Below, piece after piece: positions 8,139 to 19,649 of a stretch of 64,000 nt of DNA. This stretch comes from Aquaspirillum sp. LM1 (GTDB lineage: Bacteria; Pseudomonadota; Gammaproteobacteria; Burkholderiales; Aquaspirillaceae): the NCBI RefSeq assembly GCF_002002905.1, contig NZ_CP019509.1:2046001-2110000 (forward strand), written 5' to 3'. Every line of letters begins with the position of its first letter. Position 1 is the stretch's first letter. Position numbers and translations under genes: made by a program. The notes under the pieces were generated by a model. The model had not been told where the DNA came from, ran no database searches, and worked only from the letters and a program-made list of their open reading frames with translations.

Positions 8139-10082
8139 ATGGCCGTCAGAATGGGAATATCGTTTCGCGGACGCATTGTGCTGGCGCTGTTGCTCAGCCT
8201 GGTGATGATGCTGCTGACCGCAGGCACACAGATTTATTTCACCCAGATCAACCAGCTGGAGCACACGCTGGACGCTGACATGCGTGGTGATGAACAGGTT
8301 TTTCTCAACCAGATTGCCAGCGATGCCGAAGGCCTGGGCCGGGCGCTGACCACCACCGCGCAAATCGACCATCTGCTGGAGCCCTTTGTCAGCAAAAACC
8401 GCGAGCAACTGTATGCGCGCGCCAAGCCCTTGTTCGACGAGCTGAAAAGCCAGTTCCGCATTACCCATTTTTATTTTCATGATGCGGATGGCACCACTTT
8501 TTTGCGCGTGCACAAGCCAGAACAGTTTGGCGATAAAAACGCCCGCAACAGCTTCAAGCTGGCCGACGCCAGCAATGCGCTGGCGTCCAGTCTGGATATG
8601 GGCAAAAACTTCTTTTCGCTGCGCGCTGTGCGGCCCGTGATGCTGAACGGGCAAAAAATTGGCTACTGGGAGCTGGCTCAGGAAATTGACCATGTGCTGC
8701 CTGCCACCAAACGCATGACCGGCGACGACGTGGCCGTGCTGCTACGCGCCAGCTACACCGAGAAAAAAGGCACCGAGATCAAGGGCGAAAAGCTCAACGG
8801 GCTGATCCTGCTGGATGCCACCGACAAAGCGCTGGCGCTGAGCACCGCCCAGACCGCCGGCCTGAACGCCGACAGCCAGACCGCCCAGCTGTATATTGGC
8901 CCAAGCCATGCGGTAATGAGTTTTCCGTTCAAGGATGGCGCGGGTGAAGTGGCCGGCCTGCTGGTGTTTACCCGCGACATCCAGGCCACGCGTGACGCCG
9001 TGCAAGCGGTGATCTTCCGCAATCTGGCCTGGATGGCGCTGATCCTGACGCTGGGCAGCGCGGTGGTGCTGCTGGCGGTGCAACGGGCACTGGGCCAGTT
9101 GGGCGGCGATCCGGCCTATGCCGTGCAGGTTGCCCGTGAAATTGCCAGTGGCAACCTGACGGTGGAAATCCACAGCGACAGCCCCCGTGCCGACACCCTG
9201 CTGGCGGCGGTCAAAACCATGCAAACCCAGCTGCGCGATACCGTGGCGGAAATCCAGCGCAGCGCCGACACCCTGGGGCGGGACGCCAGCCAGCTGGCCC
9301 AGCTGGTGCGCCAGGCGTCGGGCGCGCTGAACGAAGAAGTCCACTCGGCAGAAGCCATTGCCGCCGCTGTCGAACAGGTGTCGGTCAGCATCACCAGCGT
9401 GAATGACAGCGCCAGCCAGGCCAGGGCCACGGCGCAGGCGTCCGGGCAGTTGTCCCGTGAGGGCGGCCAGATTATTGACCGTTCGGTGCAGGAAGTGTCA
9501 CGGATTGCCGACACCGTACACCGCTCTTCGGAGATGATCGAAAACCTGGTGGGCCAGTCTGACCGCATTTCGGCGGTGACCGCCGCCATCAAGGACATCG
9601 CCGACCAGACCAATCTGCTGGCGCTGAACGCCGCGATTGAGGCCGCCCGCGCCGGTGAGTCCGGGCGCGGCTTTGCCGTGGTGGCCGACGAAGTGCGCAA
9701 GCTGGCCGAACGCACTGCCCGCTCCACCCAGGAAATCAGCGAGATCATCAGCCTGATCCAGCACAGCACCCACGCTGCGCTGGACACCATGCAAACCGAA
9801 GTGCGTCAGGTGGAAGAAGGCGTGGAGTTTGCCCGTCAGGCCAGCACGGCCATTCGCCAGATTGAAAACGGCTCGGAGCGGGTGGTGGACGCCATCAGCG
9901 GCATTTCCGACATGCTGCGCGAGCAAAGCGCCGCCAGCGAAAGTATGGCTGGCAGTGTGCAGCGGGTGGCAGAAATGACCGAGCGCAACAGCACCACCCT
10001 GCATCAGGTGGAACACGCCGCCAGCGAACTGGCCGGCCTGGCCCAGCGCCTGCAGCAGGCCGTGCGGCATTTCCGCGTGTAA
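8139..10082 (+). CDS. Methyl-accepting chemotaxis protein, Cache-type sensor
   Basis: A 647-residue chemoreceptor. A transmembrane segment (about residues 10-32) and a second (about 295-315) bracket a periplasmic sensor domain of about 260 residues. The sensor contains [20 protein letters not shown] and WELAQEID, as in double-Cache (dCache_3-like) sensors. A HAMP-like segment ([10 protein letters not shown]) follows, then the cytoplasmic coiled-coil with the conserved hairpin tip [19 protein letters not shown] at about residue 488. ATG 8139 has AGGAGGAACT directly upstream, better than any upstream start. The ligand is unknown. No C-terminal CheR pentapeptide is present. Confidence 0.92.
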   Translation: MAVRMGISFRGRIVLALLLSLVMMLLTAGTQIYFTQINQLEHTLDADMRGDEQVFLNQIASDAEGLGRALTTTAQIDHLLEPFVSKNREQLYARAKPLFDELKSQFRITHFYFHDADGTTFLRVHKPEQFGDKNARNSFKLADASNALASSLDMGKNFFSLRAVRPVMLNGQKIGYWELAQEIDHVLPATKRMTGDDVAVLLRASYTEKKGTEIKGEKLNGLILLDATDKALALSTAQTAGLNADSQTAQLYIGPSHAVMSFPFKDGAGEVAGLLVFTRDIQATRDAVQAVIFRNLAWMALILTLGSAVVLLAVQRALGQLGGDPAYAVQVAREIASGNLTVEIHSDSPRADTLLAAVKTMQTQLRDTVAEIQRSADTLGRDASQLAQLVRQASGALNEEVHSAEAIAAAVEQVSVSITSVNDSASQARATAQASGQLSREGGQIIDRSVQEVSRIADTVHRSSEMIENLVGQSDRISAVTAAIKDIADQTNLLALNAAIEAARAGESGRGFAVVADEVRKLAERTARSTQEISEIISLIQHSTHAALDTMQTEVRQVEEGVEFARQASTAIRQIENGSERVVDAISGISDMLREQSAASESMAGSVQRVAEMTERNSTTLHQVEHAASELAGLAQRLQQAVRHFRV

Positions 10083-10096
10083 CTCTCGCCCCTCGA

Positions 10097-10129
10097 CACC
10101 CCGGCCAGCGTCCAGTGAAGGCCGGGGTG
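10097..10129. terminator. Hairpin between convergent MCP and phaM genes
   Basis: CACCCCGGCC (10097-10106) pairs perfectly with GGCCGGGGTG (10120-10129), directly after the MCP stop and before the convergent phaM stop. No strong T-tract follows, so it is a probable bidirectional transcript end rather than a textbook terminator. Confidence 0.55.
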
Positions 10130-10135
10130 CCGGAT

Positions 10136-10378
10136 TCAGTCTTTGGGCTTCAGCGCCGCACGCGCGGCTTTTTGCATTTCCAGCGTGCGCACCTGCAGGT
10201 GCAGCATGCCCAGATTCATCGTCAGCCAGTCTTCCACCACTTTCAGCTCGGCCAGCTTGCGCTCAAGGTCTTCTTCGGTCATGGGTGGCAGGAATGGCTG
10301 GGCACCGGGCGGGGTGGCGGCCTGCCAGAATTGGCGGAACAGGGCAAATGGGTCGCCGGGATTGAAGTCTGCGTTCAT
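10136..10378 (-). CDS. phaM: PhaM-like polyhydroxyalkanoate granule regulator
   Basis: An 80-residue protein whose segment LERKLAELKVVEDWLTMNLGMLHLQVRTLEMQ matches the conserved helical region of PhaM family proteins of betaproteobacteria. PhaM links polyhydroxybutyrate granules to DNA and activates the synthase PhaC. The N-terminal DPFALFRQFW also fits. It is shorter than the Ralstonia protein, which carries a long basic C-terminal tail; here the basic tail is brief (AARAALKPKD), so DNA binding may be weak or absent. No other pha genes are nearby. The call rests on the helical motif alone. Confidence 0.62.
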   Translation of the reverse strand: MNADFNPGDPFALFRQFWQAATPPGAQPFLPPMTEEDLERKLAELKVVEDWLTMNLGMLHLQVRTLEMQKAARAALKPKD

Positions 10379-10480
10379 GGTGAAGTCCCCTGGTTATGTG
10401 ATAAAACGCCCCGCGCCGGATACTGGGCCACACGCCAGCGGGTGCGGGGTTGCACCAGGCTCCGCTCTGGCGGCCAACCC

Positions 10481-10514
10481 AAAAAAACGGGCCGGCTCAT
10501 TGGAGCCTGCCCGT
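10481..10514 (-). terminator. Rho-independent terminator of maeB
   Basis: Read on the minus strand, ACGGGC-A-GGCTC pairs with GAGCC-G-GCCCGT around a 4-base loop and is followed by a run of seven T. It sits about 70 bases past the maeB stop codon. Confidence 0.85.
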
Positions 10515-10584
10515 TCAGTATAAGCCGACCGCGCCGCGTCAGGGATAGCCCCTTGGTCGCAGCGCGGTTTTCCCCGCAGTGGAG

Positions 10585-12879
<2,295 letters not shown>

Positions 12880-13197
12880 TGCTGGATCTCCTGATCAGGG
12901 TGCGAGGTTCTTCGTGTCTTTGGGAGGATGCGTGTCTGGTCGTGATACGACTCATTGTGGATAGTGCAGATATCGTGTCCAGCCCGATAACCTTGCCAGC
13001 GCAGCGGGTAGCTGCAGCCGGTGGCTGACGGGAGGGAGTTGGGCAGGATAAGCCCCAGCCCTGGCATTATAGGGGCTTGGCGCACAGTTGGCGCAGCCGG
13101 TCATGCATGGGGTTATGCCGTGTTGGCATGGGTCACCCCATCCGCTGGCTCCCGCCGGCCCAGGCGGGCCAGCGGGGACATGCGCTCAGTCAGGCAT
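12880..13197. other. Intergenic region between maeB and dctM
   Basis: This 318-bp stretch should hold the maeB promoter (near maeB) and the end of the dct transcript. Apart from the hairpin at 13142-13175 I see no gene or clear operator in it. Confidence 0.5.
13142..13175 (-). terminator. Hairpin downstream of dctM
   Basis: CCGCTGG (13142-13148) plus CCCGCC pair with GGCGGG plus CCAGCGG (ending 13175), a long GC stem 23 bases beyond the dctM stop. There is no T-tract, so it may be a processing or stability hairpin rather than an intrinsic terminator. Confidence 0.5.
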
Positions 13198-14481
13198 TTA
13201 CATCATGCCCAGGGTGCGCGGCAGCCACAGCGAAATTGCCGGAATATAAGTCACAATGCCCAGGAACACGATCATGGTCAGCAGCCATGGCCATACGGCC
13301 TTGGTCAGCTCGGTGATGCCCATCTTGGTGATGCCCGAGGCCACGTATAGGTTCAGGCCCACTGGCGGATGGCACATGCCCACTTCCATATTCACCGTGA
13401 TCAGGATGCCAAAGTGCACCGGGTCGATGCCCAGGCTTTGCGCCACCGGAAACAGAATCGGCGCAAAAATCAGCACAATCGACGACGGCTCCATCACATT
13501 ACCGGCCAGCAGCAACAGGATGTTGACCATCAGCAGGAAGCTGATCGGGCCCAGGCCCATGTCCAGCAGCCAGGCGGCCATGTTTTGCGGGATGTTCTCG
13601 CTGGTCATCAGGAAGGAGAACAGCACGGCATTGGTGATGATGTACAGCAGCATGGCGCTCATCGATGCCGAATCCAGCAGCACCTTGGGCACTTGCTTGA
13701 GGGTCATGTCCTTGTAGACAAACACCGCCACGATAAAGGCATACACCGCGCTCATGGCCGCTGCTTCGGTCGGGGTGAAGATGCCGGAATAAATCCCGCC
13801 AATCACCACCACAATCAACAGCAACCCCCACACGCTCTCACGCAGGGCGTTCAAGCGCTGTGCCAGGCTGGCCTTGGCCAGACGCGGGTAGTTGTTCTTG
13901 CGCGCCCGATACCAGGTGGTCAGGCCCAGCAGGGTGGCCAGCATCAGGCCCGGAATCACCCCGGCCATGAACAGCTGACCCACCGAGGTGTTGGTGGCCA
14001 CCGAATACATCACCATCACGATGGACGGCGGAATCAGGATGCCCAGCGCGCCAGAGGTGGTGATCACCCCGGCACCAAAGCCATTGGGGAAGCCTTGCTT
14101 GACCATGGCCGGCAGCAGGATGGAGCCAATTGCCACCACGGTGGCCGGGCTGGAGCCGGATACCGCCGCAAACAGCGCGCAGGCCATCACCCCGGCCAGA
14201 CCCAGGCCGCCATGCCAATGGCCCACCATGCTGGTGGCAAAGTTGATCATCCGCCGCGCCACGCCGCCGTGGGTGAGGAAATTGCCGGCCAGAATAAAGA
14301 ACGGAATCGCCATGATTTCGAACTTTTCAATACCGGTAAACAGCTTGAGCGCCACCGACTCGATCGGAATGTCGGTCATGGTGAAGAAGAAGGTCAACAC
14401 CGTCAGGCCAAGCGAAATGGAAATCGGCATGCCAGTGAGCATCAGCGTCAGCAGCAGCACAAAAATAAAGACGGTGCTCAT
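13198..14481 (-). CDS. dctM: TRAP transporter large permease, DctM type
   Basis: A 427-residue inner-membrane protein with about 12 hydrophobic segments, the large membrane subunit of a tripartite ATP-independent periplasmic transporter. It is typical of DctM from start (FIFVLLLTLMLTGMPISISLG) to end, with the family's conserved MATSMVGHWHGGLG-like segment (FATSMVGHWHGGLGLAGV) and VNMEVGMCHPPVGLNLYVAS. DctM couples sodium or proton gradients to dicarboxylate uptake. The start overlaps the dctQ stop as ATGA, so the two are translationally coupled. Substrate assignment (C4-dicarboxylates) rests on DctPQM similarity and the neighbouring malic enzyme. Confidence 0.94.
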   Translation of the reverse strand: MSTVFIFVLLLTLMLTGMPISISLGLTVLTFFFTMTDIPIESVALKLFTGIEKFEIMAIPFFILAGNFLTHGGVARRMINFATSMVGHWHGGLGLAGVMACALFAAVSGSSPATVVAIGSILLPAMVKQGFPNGFGAGVITTSGALGILIPPSIVMVMYSVATNTSVGQLFMAGVIPGLMLATLLGLTTWYRARKNNYPRLAKASLAQRLNALRESVWGLLLIVVVIGGIYSGIFTPTEAAAMSAVYAFIVAVFVYKDMTLKQVPKVLLDSASMSAMLLYIITNAVLFSFLMTSENIPQNMAAWLLDMGLGPISFLLMVNILLLLAGNVMEPSSIVLIFAPILFPVAQSLGIDPVHFGILITVNMEVGMCHPPVGLNLYVASGITKMGITELTKAVWPWLLTMIVFLGIVTYIPAISLWLPRTLGMM

Positions 14482-15098
14482 TGTTTGCCTCCGTGCGGAT
14501 GATTTTTAATGTCGTGCGGATGCAGATCATCATCCATGGCGAACCAGTTGATGTCGTCCTTGGCGTCGTCCATGCCTTCCACGTGGCTGTGGTCATGCTT
14601 GGGCAATTCGCCAGTACGGATGAAGTTCACTGCCACTTGCAGGAAGCGGAAGCACATCAGGTAAGAGCCGCACGGCACCGCCAGATACACCAGCCACATT
14701 GGCAGTTCCAGGTCAGCCGAGGTTTGTTCGGTGTGGGCAATTTCCCAGACAAATGTCGCGCCCAGGGTGCCAACAATGGCGGTAAACAGCGCGCCGGCGC
14801 ACAGGCCAAACACAATAAACTTGGCGCGGTTGCTGTCTTGCAGGCGGTTGATCAGCACGTCAACACCCACATGGATGCCGGTGCGCACGCCGTAGGCCGC
14901 GCCAAATTTGGCCATCCACACAAACATGTAGATGCACAGCTCCTGCGCCCAGGAAAGATGAATGTCTTGCAGATACGGCTGCAGCGCCTCAATGCCCATT
15001 CCGTAGCGATGCACCACCGCCACAAAAATCAGCAAGGTCGCCGCCGCCATCAGGGTGGCAATCAGCCACTCTTCAAGATGGTCAAGAAAGCGGAACAT
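14478..15098 (-). CDS. dctQ: TRAP transporter small permease, DctQ type
   Basis: A 206-residue membrane protein with four hydrophobic segments (about 12-35, 50-70, 88-110 and 130-155), the small subunit that docks with DctM. The segment LSWAQELCIYMFVWMAKFGAAYGVRTGIHVGVDVL is characteristic of the DctQ family. The C-terminal cytoplasmic tail is His/Asp-rich (KHDHSHVEGMDD, DLHPHDIKNHPHGG), which is unusual and may bind metal. ATG 15098 has GAGGA at about nine bases; an upstream in-frame extension lacks a binding site. Lies between dctP and dctM in one operon. Confidence 0.9.
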   Translation of the reverse strand: MFRFLDHLEEWLIATLMAAATLLIFVAVVHRYGMGIEALQPYLQDIHLSWAQELCIYMFVWMAKFGAAYGVRTGIHVGVDVLINRLQDSNRAKFIVFGLCAGALFTAIVGTLGATFVWEIAHTEQTSADLELPMWLVYLAVPCGSYLMCFRFLQVAVNFIRTGELPKHDHSHVEGMDDAKDDINWFAMDDDLHPHDIKNHPHGGKQ

Positions 15099-15132
15099 GG
15101 ATAAAGTCCTCGTCAAGTTACACGGCAAAACC

Positions 15133-15198
15133 CACCCCTGCCGGCGTCCATCATGGGCGCGGCATCAGGGGTGACACGGGCCCGCCGGATAGCGGGCC
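15133..15198 (-). other. Two hairpins between dctP and dctQ
   Basis: CACCCCTG (15133-15140) pairs with CAGGGGTG (15166-15173), and GGCCCGC (15179-15185) pairs with GCGGGCC (15192-15198). They follow the dctP stop within the operon. Such stems often protect the binding-protein message and lower expression of the downstream permease genes (inference). Confidence 0.5.
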
Positions 15199-15207
15199 AG
15201 CACAGGA

Positions 15208-16206
15208 TTACTTGGTAAAGCCGGTTTCTTTGTAGATGGCGTCAATGATGTCCTGGCCAATGCGGCTGGCCATCTTGGCGTGAACCGGGGTCAGCGCCTG
15301 TTTCAGCGCCGCTTTTTCTGCCGGAGTCGGCACGTAGATGGTGGTCTTGCCCGAAGCCTTGACCTTTTCCAGGTCGCTGGCGTTTTCTTTCTCGGCAATC
15401 TGGTTGGCGTAGGCAGTCGAATCCTTCATGGCACTGTCCAGCGCCGTGCGCACGTCAGCCGGCAGACCGTCCCAGAACTTCTTGTTGACGATCACCGCGT
15501 AACCCAGATAACCGTGGCCGGTCAGGGTCATGTGCTTTTGCACTTCGTGCATTTTCTGGGTGTAGAAATTGGACACCGGGTTTTCGGTGCCATCCACCAC
15601 GCCAGTTTGCAGCGCCTGATACACTTCGGAGAACGCCATCACCTGCGGAATGGCACCGAGCGAGCGGACTTCTTCTTCCAGCACCTTGGACGACTGGATA
15701 CGCAGCTTCAGGCCCTTGAAGTCTGCCGGGGTTTTCAGCGGCTTGTTGGCAGAGAACTGCTTGAAGCCGTTATCCCAGAACGCCAGACCCTTGATGCCCT
15801 TGCTGTCGAGCTTGCCCAGCAGTTGCTGGCCGATCGGGCCCTGGGTGACCTTGTGCAGCTCTTTGTAGTCGTCAAAGATGTACGGCAGGTCGAACACTTC
15901 AAATTCCTTGGCACCCAGCGGGCCAAACTTGGCCAGCGACGGGGCCAGCATCTGCACCGCGCCCAGCTGCAGCGCTTCCAGCTCTTCCTTGTCCTTGTAC
16001 AGCTGGCTGTTCGGGTAGACCTGCACCTTCACCTTGCCCTTGGTCCGCTCTTCAGCCAGCTTCTTGAAATATTCCGCCGCCTTGCCCTTCGGCGTATCCA
16101 CCGCCACCACGTGGCTGAACTTGATGACAATCTCGCCTGCGGCGTGCGCCATCGACGACAGACCCAGGGCTGCGCCCACCAGGACAGCAGCAATTTTCAG
16201 TTTCAT
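15208..16206 (-). CDS. dctP: TRAP transporter substrate-binding protein, DctP type
   Basis: A 332-residue periplasmic binding protein for C4-dicarboxylates such as malate, succinate and fumarate. The signal peptide (residues 1-22, ending SMAHA) is followed by IVIKFSHVVAVDTPKGKAAE, the usual DctP start. The conserved ligand-binding segment LKLRIQSSKVLEEEVRSLGAIPQVMAFSEVYQALQTGVVDGTENP is present with the key Arg that contacts the substrate carboxylate. A strong GAGGAG precedes the ATG. It is first in the dctP-dctQ-dctM operon. A 22-bp palindrome lies about 100 bp upstream of the start. Confidence 0.95.
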   Translation of the reverse strand: MKLKIAAVLVGAALGLSSMAHAAGEIVIKFSHVVAVDTPKGKAAEYFKKLAEERTKGKVKVQVYPNSQLYKDKEELEALQLGAVQMLAPSLAKFGPLGAKEFEVFDLPYIFDDYKELHKVTQGPIGQQLLGKLDSKGIKGLAFWDNGFKQFSANKPLKTPADFKGLKLRIQSSKVLEEEVRSLGAIPQVMAFSEVYQALQTGVVDGTENPVSNFYTQKMHEVQKHMTLTGHGYLGYAVIVNKKFWDGLPADVRTALDSAMKDSTAYANQIAEKENASDLEKVKASGKTTIYVPTPAEKAALKQALTPVHAKMASRIGQDIIDAIYKETGFTK

Positions 16207-16308
16207 TTGTTTTCTCCTCGGCTATTTTGCGGATGATTTGGCAGATGGTTAAACCGCCAGTATCGCCACAATAGGCAAAGCGGACGGTAAGCGCCATTGG
16301 GGGATTCC

Positions 16309-16330
16309 GCATTAGGGTTTACCCTAATGC
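16309..16330. promoter_or_regulatory. 22-bp palindrome upstream of the dct operon
   Basis: GCATTAGGGT (16309-16318) and ACCCTAATGC (16321-16330) are perfect inverted repeats around TT. The site lies 103-124 bp upstream of dctP and 22 bp past the stop of the convergently placed upstream neighbour on the same strand. It could be an operator for dicarboxylate control or a short terminator of the methyltransferase gene; no T-tract follows, so I favour an operator. Confidence 0.45.
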
Positions 16331-16351
16331 ACCTGATGCTGGGCCTGCATG

Positions 16352-17161
16352 CTATGGAGCCACCGCACACAGCCGCACCGCCAGATACTGAAACGCCACC
16401 TCCGGGCGCGCTTCCAGCGCGGCAAATTCAGCCAGCAAAGCCTGTTCATCGGCTTCGCTGACCAGGCCCGCGCGCTTGAGACTGTCCGCGCCGGACAGCA
16501 ATAAGTCGCGGGTGTAGCGCAGCAAGGCCAGCCGGCGCTGCGGCGCTTGCCGGCTGGAGACAATCGGCAAGAGCTCCACACGGATGTCCTGCAGGCCCAC
16601 CTCTTGCGCCAGCGACGCCAGTTGCTGGCCAATAAACGGATCAGCCCCGGATTGGCTTTGCAAGATGTTGAATGTCTCCCACCAGCCTTCAATCACTGGG
16701 TTGTGCGGAAAAAACCGGAAGGTGCTGTTGTCTACCTCGGTCAGAATCACCCGCCCGCCCGGCTTCAGCACGCGCACCATCTCGGCCAGAATCTGCGCCG
16801 GCTGGGGCACATGCTCCAGCACCCAGATGGTCAGCGCCACATCAAACTGCCCAGCCGCCAGCGGCAGGCATTCGGCCTGGGCGCGGGTCAGGGCCACCTG
16901 GCCCTGTGCCATTTCGTCGCACAAATACGCCGCCGCCGCCGCCAGATGGGTGGGGCTCTGGTCCACGGCATGAATGTGTATGTGCGGCCAGCGCGTCAAC
17001 AACTGCCGGGTTTGCGCACCGACACCGCAGCCGACTTCCAGCAGGGTGCGCGTATCAGCCAAATTCAGGCCGCCAAAAACCACCGACGCCAGGGCGTCAG
17101 CCTGCGCCACCAAGCGGGCTTGCTCGGTGGCGGAAAAACCGTGGATGTAAGTACAAGACAT
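16352..17161 (-). CDS. Class I SAM-dependent methyltransferase
   Basis: A 269-residue cytoplasmic methyltransferase. Motif I LLEVGCGVGAQT is at residues 40-51, with the acidic post-I residue in IHAVDQSP, and the motif II/III region reads FDVALTIWVLEHVPQPAQIL and VLKPGGRVILTEVD. These are typical of the Methyltransf_11/25 group. The C-terminal third (RRLALLRYTRDLLLSGAD) is probably the substrate lid. The substrate cannot be read from the sequence, and the neighbours (dctP upstream on the chromosome, metG downstream) do not help. The ribosome binding site is weak. Confidence 0.82.
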   Translation of the reverse strand: MSCTYIHGFSATEQARLVAQADALASVVFGGLNLADTRTLLEVGCGVGAQTRQLLTRWPHIHIHAVDQSPTHLAAAAAYLCDEMAQGQVALTRAQAECLPLAAGQFDVALTIWVLEHVPQPAQILAEMVRVLKPGGRVILTEVDNSTFRFFPHNPVIEGWWETFNILQSQSGADPFIGQQLASLAQEVGLQDIRVELLPIVSSRQAPQRRLALLRYTRDLLLSGADSLKRAGLVSEADEQALLAEFAALEARPEVAFQYLAVRLCAVAP

Positions 17162-17356
17162 GGGGAAGGCTCGATCATTATCAGGAAAAATGCCGGAAAC
17201 ATTATACTGACGTCATCGACTTTGGGTGTAAACAACACGCACATGCTGATGCCGGAGGGAAAAACCAGAGAAAACGCCGGGTGCGGTGGCGATGGCTCAC
17301 GCTGTTCTGGCAGCTTGCCGCAGCCAGAACAGCGTGAAGATGGGGCTTGGGAGTAA

Positions 17357-17456
17357 CGCGGAAAAAAATCGTCATCCCCGCGCAGGCGGGGATCCAGACT
17401 TTTGATTTTGCTGGGTTGTGCTTTTGGCCAAAACGCTGTTTCTGAATCAATCAGCG
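17357..17456 (-). repeat. ~100-bp intergenic repeat, copy C (CGCTGA family)
   Basis: Read on the minus strand, it starts CGCTGATTGATTCAG, contains CAACCCAGCAAAATCAAAAG and the stem ATCCCCGCCTGCGCGGGGAT, and ends TTTTTTCCGCG. It lies six bases past the metG stop codon, so it may also end the metG message. It matches four other copies in the window. Confidence 0.82.
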
Positions 17457-17462
17457 CAAGCT

Positions 17463-19571
17463 TCAGCTCACCCGCATGCCCGGCATGGCACCATCATCAA
17501 CATCCAGCAAAAACAGCCCGCTGCCGTCGTCCACGCCGCTGGCGCACAGAATCATGCCTTGCGACACGCCAAAGCGCATCTTGCGTGGGGCGAGGTTGGC
17601 CACCACAATCACCTGGCGGCCAATCAGGCTGGCCGGGGCGGCGTAGGCTTTGCGGATGCCGGAGAAGATATTGCGCGTTTCACTGCCCAGATCGACGGTG
17701 AATTGCAAGAGCTTGTCCGAGCCGTCCACCAGCTTGCAGTCCAGCACAGTGGCCACGCGCAGGTCCAGCTTGGCAAAGTCGTCGATGCCGATGGTGTCGG
17801 CAAACGGTTCGATGTCCACAGCAGCCGGAGCGGTGTCCAGGCTTTGCTTGTTGGCTTCGATCAGCGCTTCGATCTGCTTCGGGTCGATGCGCGTCATCAG
17901 GTGCTGGTAAGGCTGGATGCTGTGGCCCAGCAGCAGGCTGCCGGCATCCTGCCAGGTCAGCGGGGCGATATTAAGGAAAGCTTCCACATCGGCGGCCAGC
18001 TTGGGCAACACGGGCTTCAGGTACAGCGCCAGCAGGCGGAATGCGTTGATCAGCACGCTGCACACTTCGTGCAGACGCGCTTCCTGGCCTTCCTGCTTGG
18101 CCAGCTCCCACGGCTTGTTGGCGTCTACATAGGCGTTGACCTTGTCGGCCAGGCCCATCACCTCGCGCAGTGCGCGGGCGTATTCGCGTGCCTCCAGCGC
18201 GCTGGCGATGCTGTCGGCTTGCTGTTGCAGGTGAGCCAGCAGTGCCGCGCCGGATTCCAGCTCGCTGGCGTAGCACACCGGGCTGGCCAGGCTGTCTGGC
18301 GCGCTCAGCGTGGCGGCCAGTTGGCCGGCAAAGCGCTTGCTGATAAAGCCGGCGGCGCGGCTGGCAATATTGATGAACTTGCCAATCAGGTCGCTGTTGA
18401 CGCGGGCGACAAAGTCCTCCAGCGACAGGTCGATGTCCTCGATCTTGCTGGTCAGCTTGGCGGCGATGTAATAGCGCATCCATTCCGGGTTCAGCCCGCA
18501 ATCCAGATAGCTTTGCGCGGTGATGAAGGTGCCGCGCGACTTGGACATTTTCTGGCCGTCCACAGTCAAAAAGCCATGGGCAAACACCCCGGTCGGCGTG
18601 CGGTAGCCAGAATATTGCAGGGTGGCCGGCCAGAACAGCGCGTGGAAATACAGGATGTCCTTGCCGATGAAGTGGTACAGCTCGGCAGTCGAATCCGCCT
18701 TGAAGTAGTCGTCAAAGTTCAGGCCGCTGCGCTCGCACAGGTTTTTGAAGCTGGCCATATAGCCAATTGGCGCATCCAGCCACACATAAAAATACTTGCC
18801 CGGTGCGTCGGGGATTTCAAAGCCGAAGTACGGCGCATCGCGCGAGATGTCCCAGTCCTGCAGGCCGCCGTCGATCCACTCGTTCATCTTGTTCAGCGAT
18901 TCGGTTTGCAGGTGCGGCTGGCGACGGCCATCGGCCAGCGTGCTGGCCCCGGCGGTCCAGTCGCGCAGGAAGTCGGCGCATTCGCCCAGGCGGAAGAAGA
19001 AATGCTCGCTCTCGCGCAGCACCGGCGTGGCACCAGACACGGCGGAATAGGGGTTTTTCAGCTCGGTTGGGCTGTAGGTGGCACCACACGCCTCGCAGGA
19101 ATCGCCGTATTGATCCTTGGCACCGCACTTGGGACATTCGCCCTTGACGAAGCGGTCGGGCAGGAACATCTGTTTTTCCGGGTCGAACAGCTGCTCGATG
19201 GTGCGGCTGACAATCTTGCCGTCGGCTTTCAGCTTGCGGTAGATGTCATACGAGTAATGGCGGTTTTCTGCGCTATTGGTGCTGTAGTAGTTGTCGTAGC
19301 CGATGTGAAAGCCGGTGAAGTCGCGCAGGTGCTCGGCGTGCACGCGTTCGATCAGCGCCTCGGGGGTGATGCCGTCTTTTTCGGCCTTGAGCATGATCGG
19401 CGTGCCGTGGGTGTCGTCGGCGCAGACATAGTGGCAGTCGTGGCCACGCATCTTCTGGAAACGCACCCAGATATCGGTCTGGATATGCTCGACCATATGG
19501 CCAAGGTGGATGGCGCCGTTCGCGTAGGGTAACGCGCTGGTCACAAGAATCTGGCGTTTCTGGGCAGTCAT
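17463..19571 (-). CDS. metG: Methionyl-tRNA synthetase
   Basis: A 702-residue class I synthetase that charges tRNA-Met. The HIGH signature is in [17 protein letters not shown] and the KMSKS signature in [14 protein letters not shown]. The zinc knuckle has CPKCG and CEACG. The C-terminal 110 residues form the tRNA-binding (EMAP-like) dimer domain ([38 protein letters not shown]), so this is the long homodimeric form. ATG 19571 ([16 protein letters not shown]) is the family start; the frame stays open far upstream across apbC but that extension is not coding. It is divergent from apbC, an arrangement common in related bacteria. Confidence 0.97.
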   Translation of the reverse strand: MTAQKRQILVTSALPYANGAIHLGHMVEHIQTDIWVRFQKMRGHDCHYVCADDTHGTPIMLKAEKDGITPEALIERVHAEHLRDFTGFHIGYDNYYSTNSAENRHYSYDIYRKLKADGKIVSRTIEQLFDPEKQMFLPDRFVKGECPKCGAKDQYGDSCEACGATYSPTELKNPYSAVSGATPVLRESEHFFFRLGECADFLRDWTAGASTLADGRRQPHLQTESLNKMNEWIDGGLQDWDISRDAPYFGFEIPDAPGKYFYVWLDAPIGYMASFKNLCERSGLNFDDYFKADSTAELYHFIGKDILYFHALFWPATLQYSGYRTPTGVFAHGFLTVDGQKMSKSRGTFITAQSYLDCGLNPEWMRYYIAAKLTSKIEDIDLSLEDFVARVNSDLIGKFINIASRAAGFISKRFAGQLAATLSAPDSLASPVCYASELESGAALLAHLQQQADSIASALEAREYARALREVMGLADKVNAYVDANKPWELAKQEGQEARLHEVCSVLINAFRLLALYLKPVLPKLAADVEAFLNIAPLTWQDAGSLLLGHSIQPYQHLMTRIDPKQIEALIEANKQSLDTAPAAVDIEPFADTIGIDDFAKLDLRVATVLDCKLVDGSDKLLQFTVDLGSETRNIFSGIRKAYAAPASLIGRQVIVVANLAPRKMRFGVSQGMILCASGVDDGSGLFLLDVDDGAMPGMRVS

Positions 19572-19649
19572 GGGATTCCGCGTCTTGTAAAAAGCAGTAA
19601 AACCCCTATTGTAGCAAGTTGACCCGCCACACCCAATGGAACCCCCACC

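Noticed and set aside
13369-14502. A 377-codon open frame opposite dctM
   Set aside because: It is a His/Gln-rich antisense shadow of a clear TRAP permease.
16207-16308. A sigma-54 promoter for dctP
   Set aside because: No GG-N10-GC pair with proper flanks could be found; the best candidates have spacing of 11 or 12.
17418-19532. A 704-codon open frame opposite metG
   Set aside because: It is an antisense shadow; no family features, while metG has all signatures.
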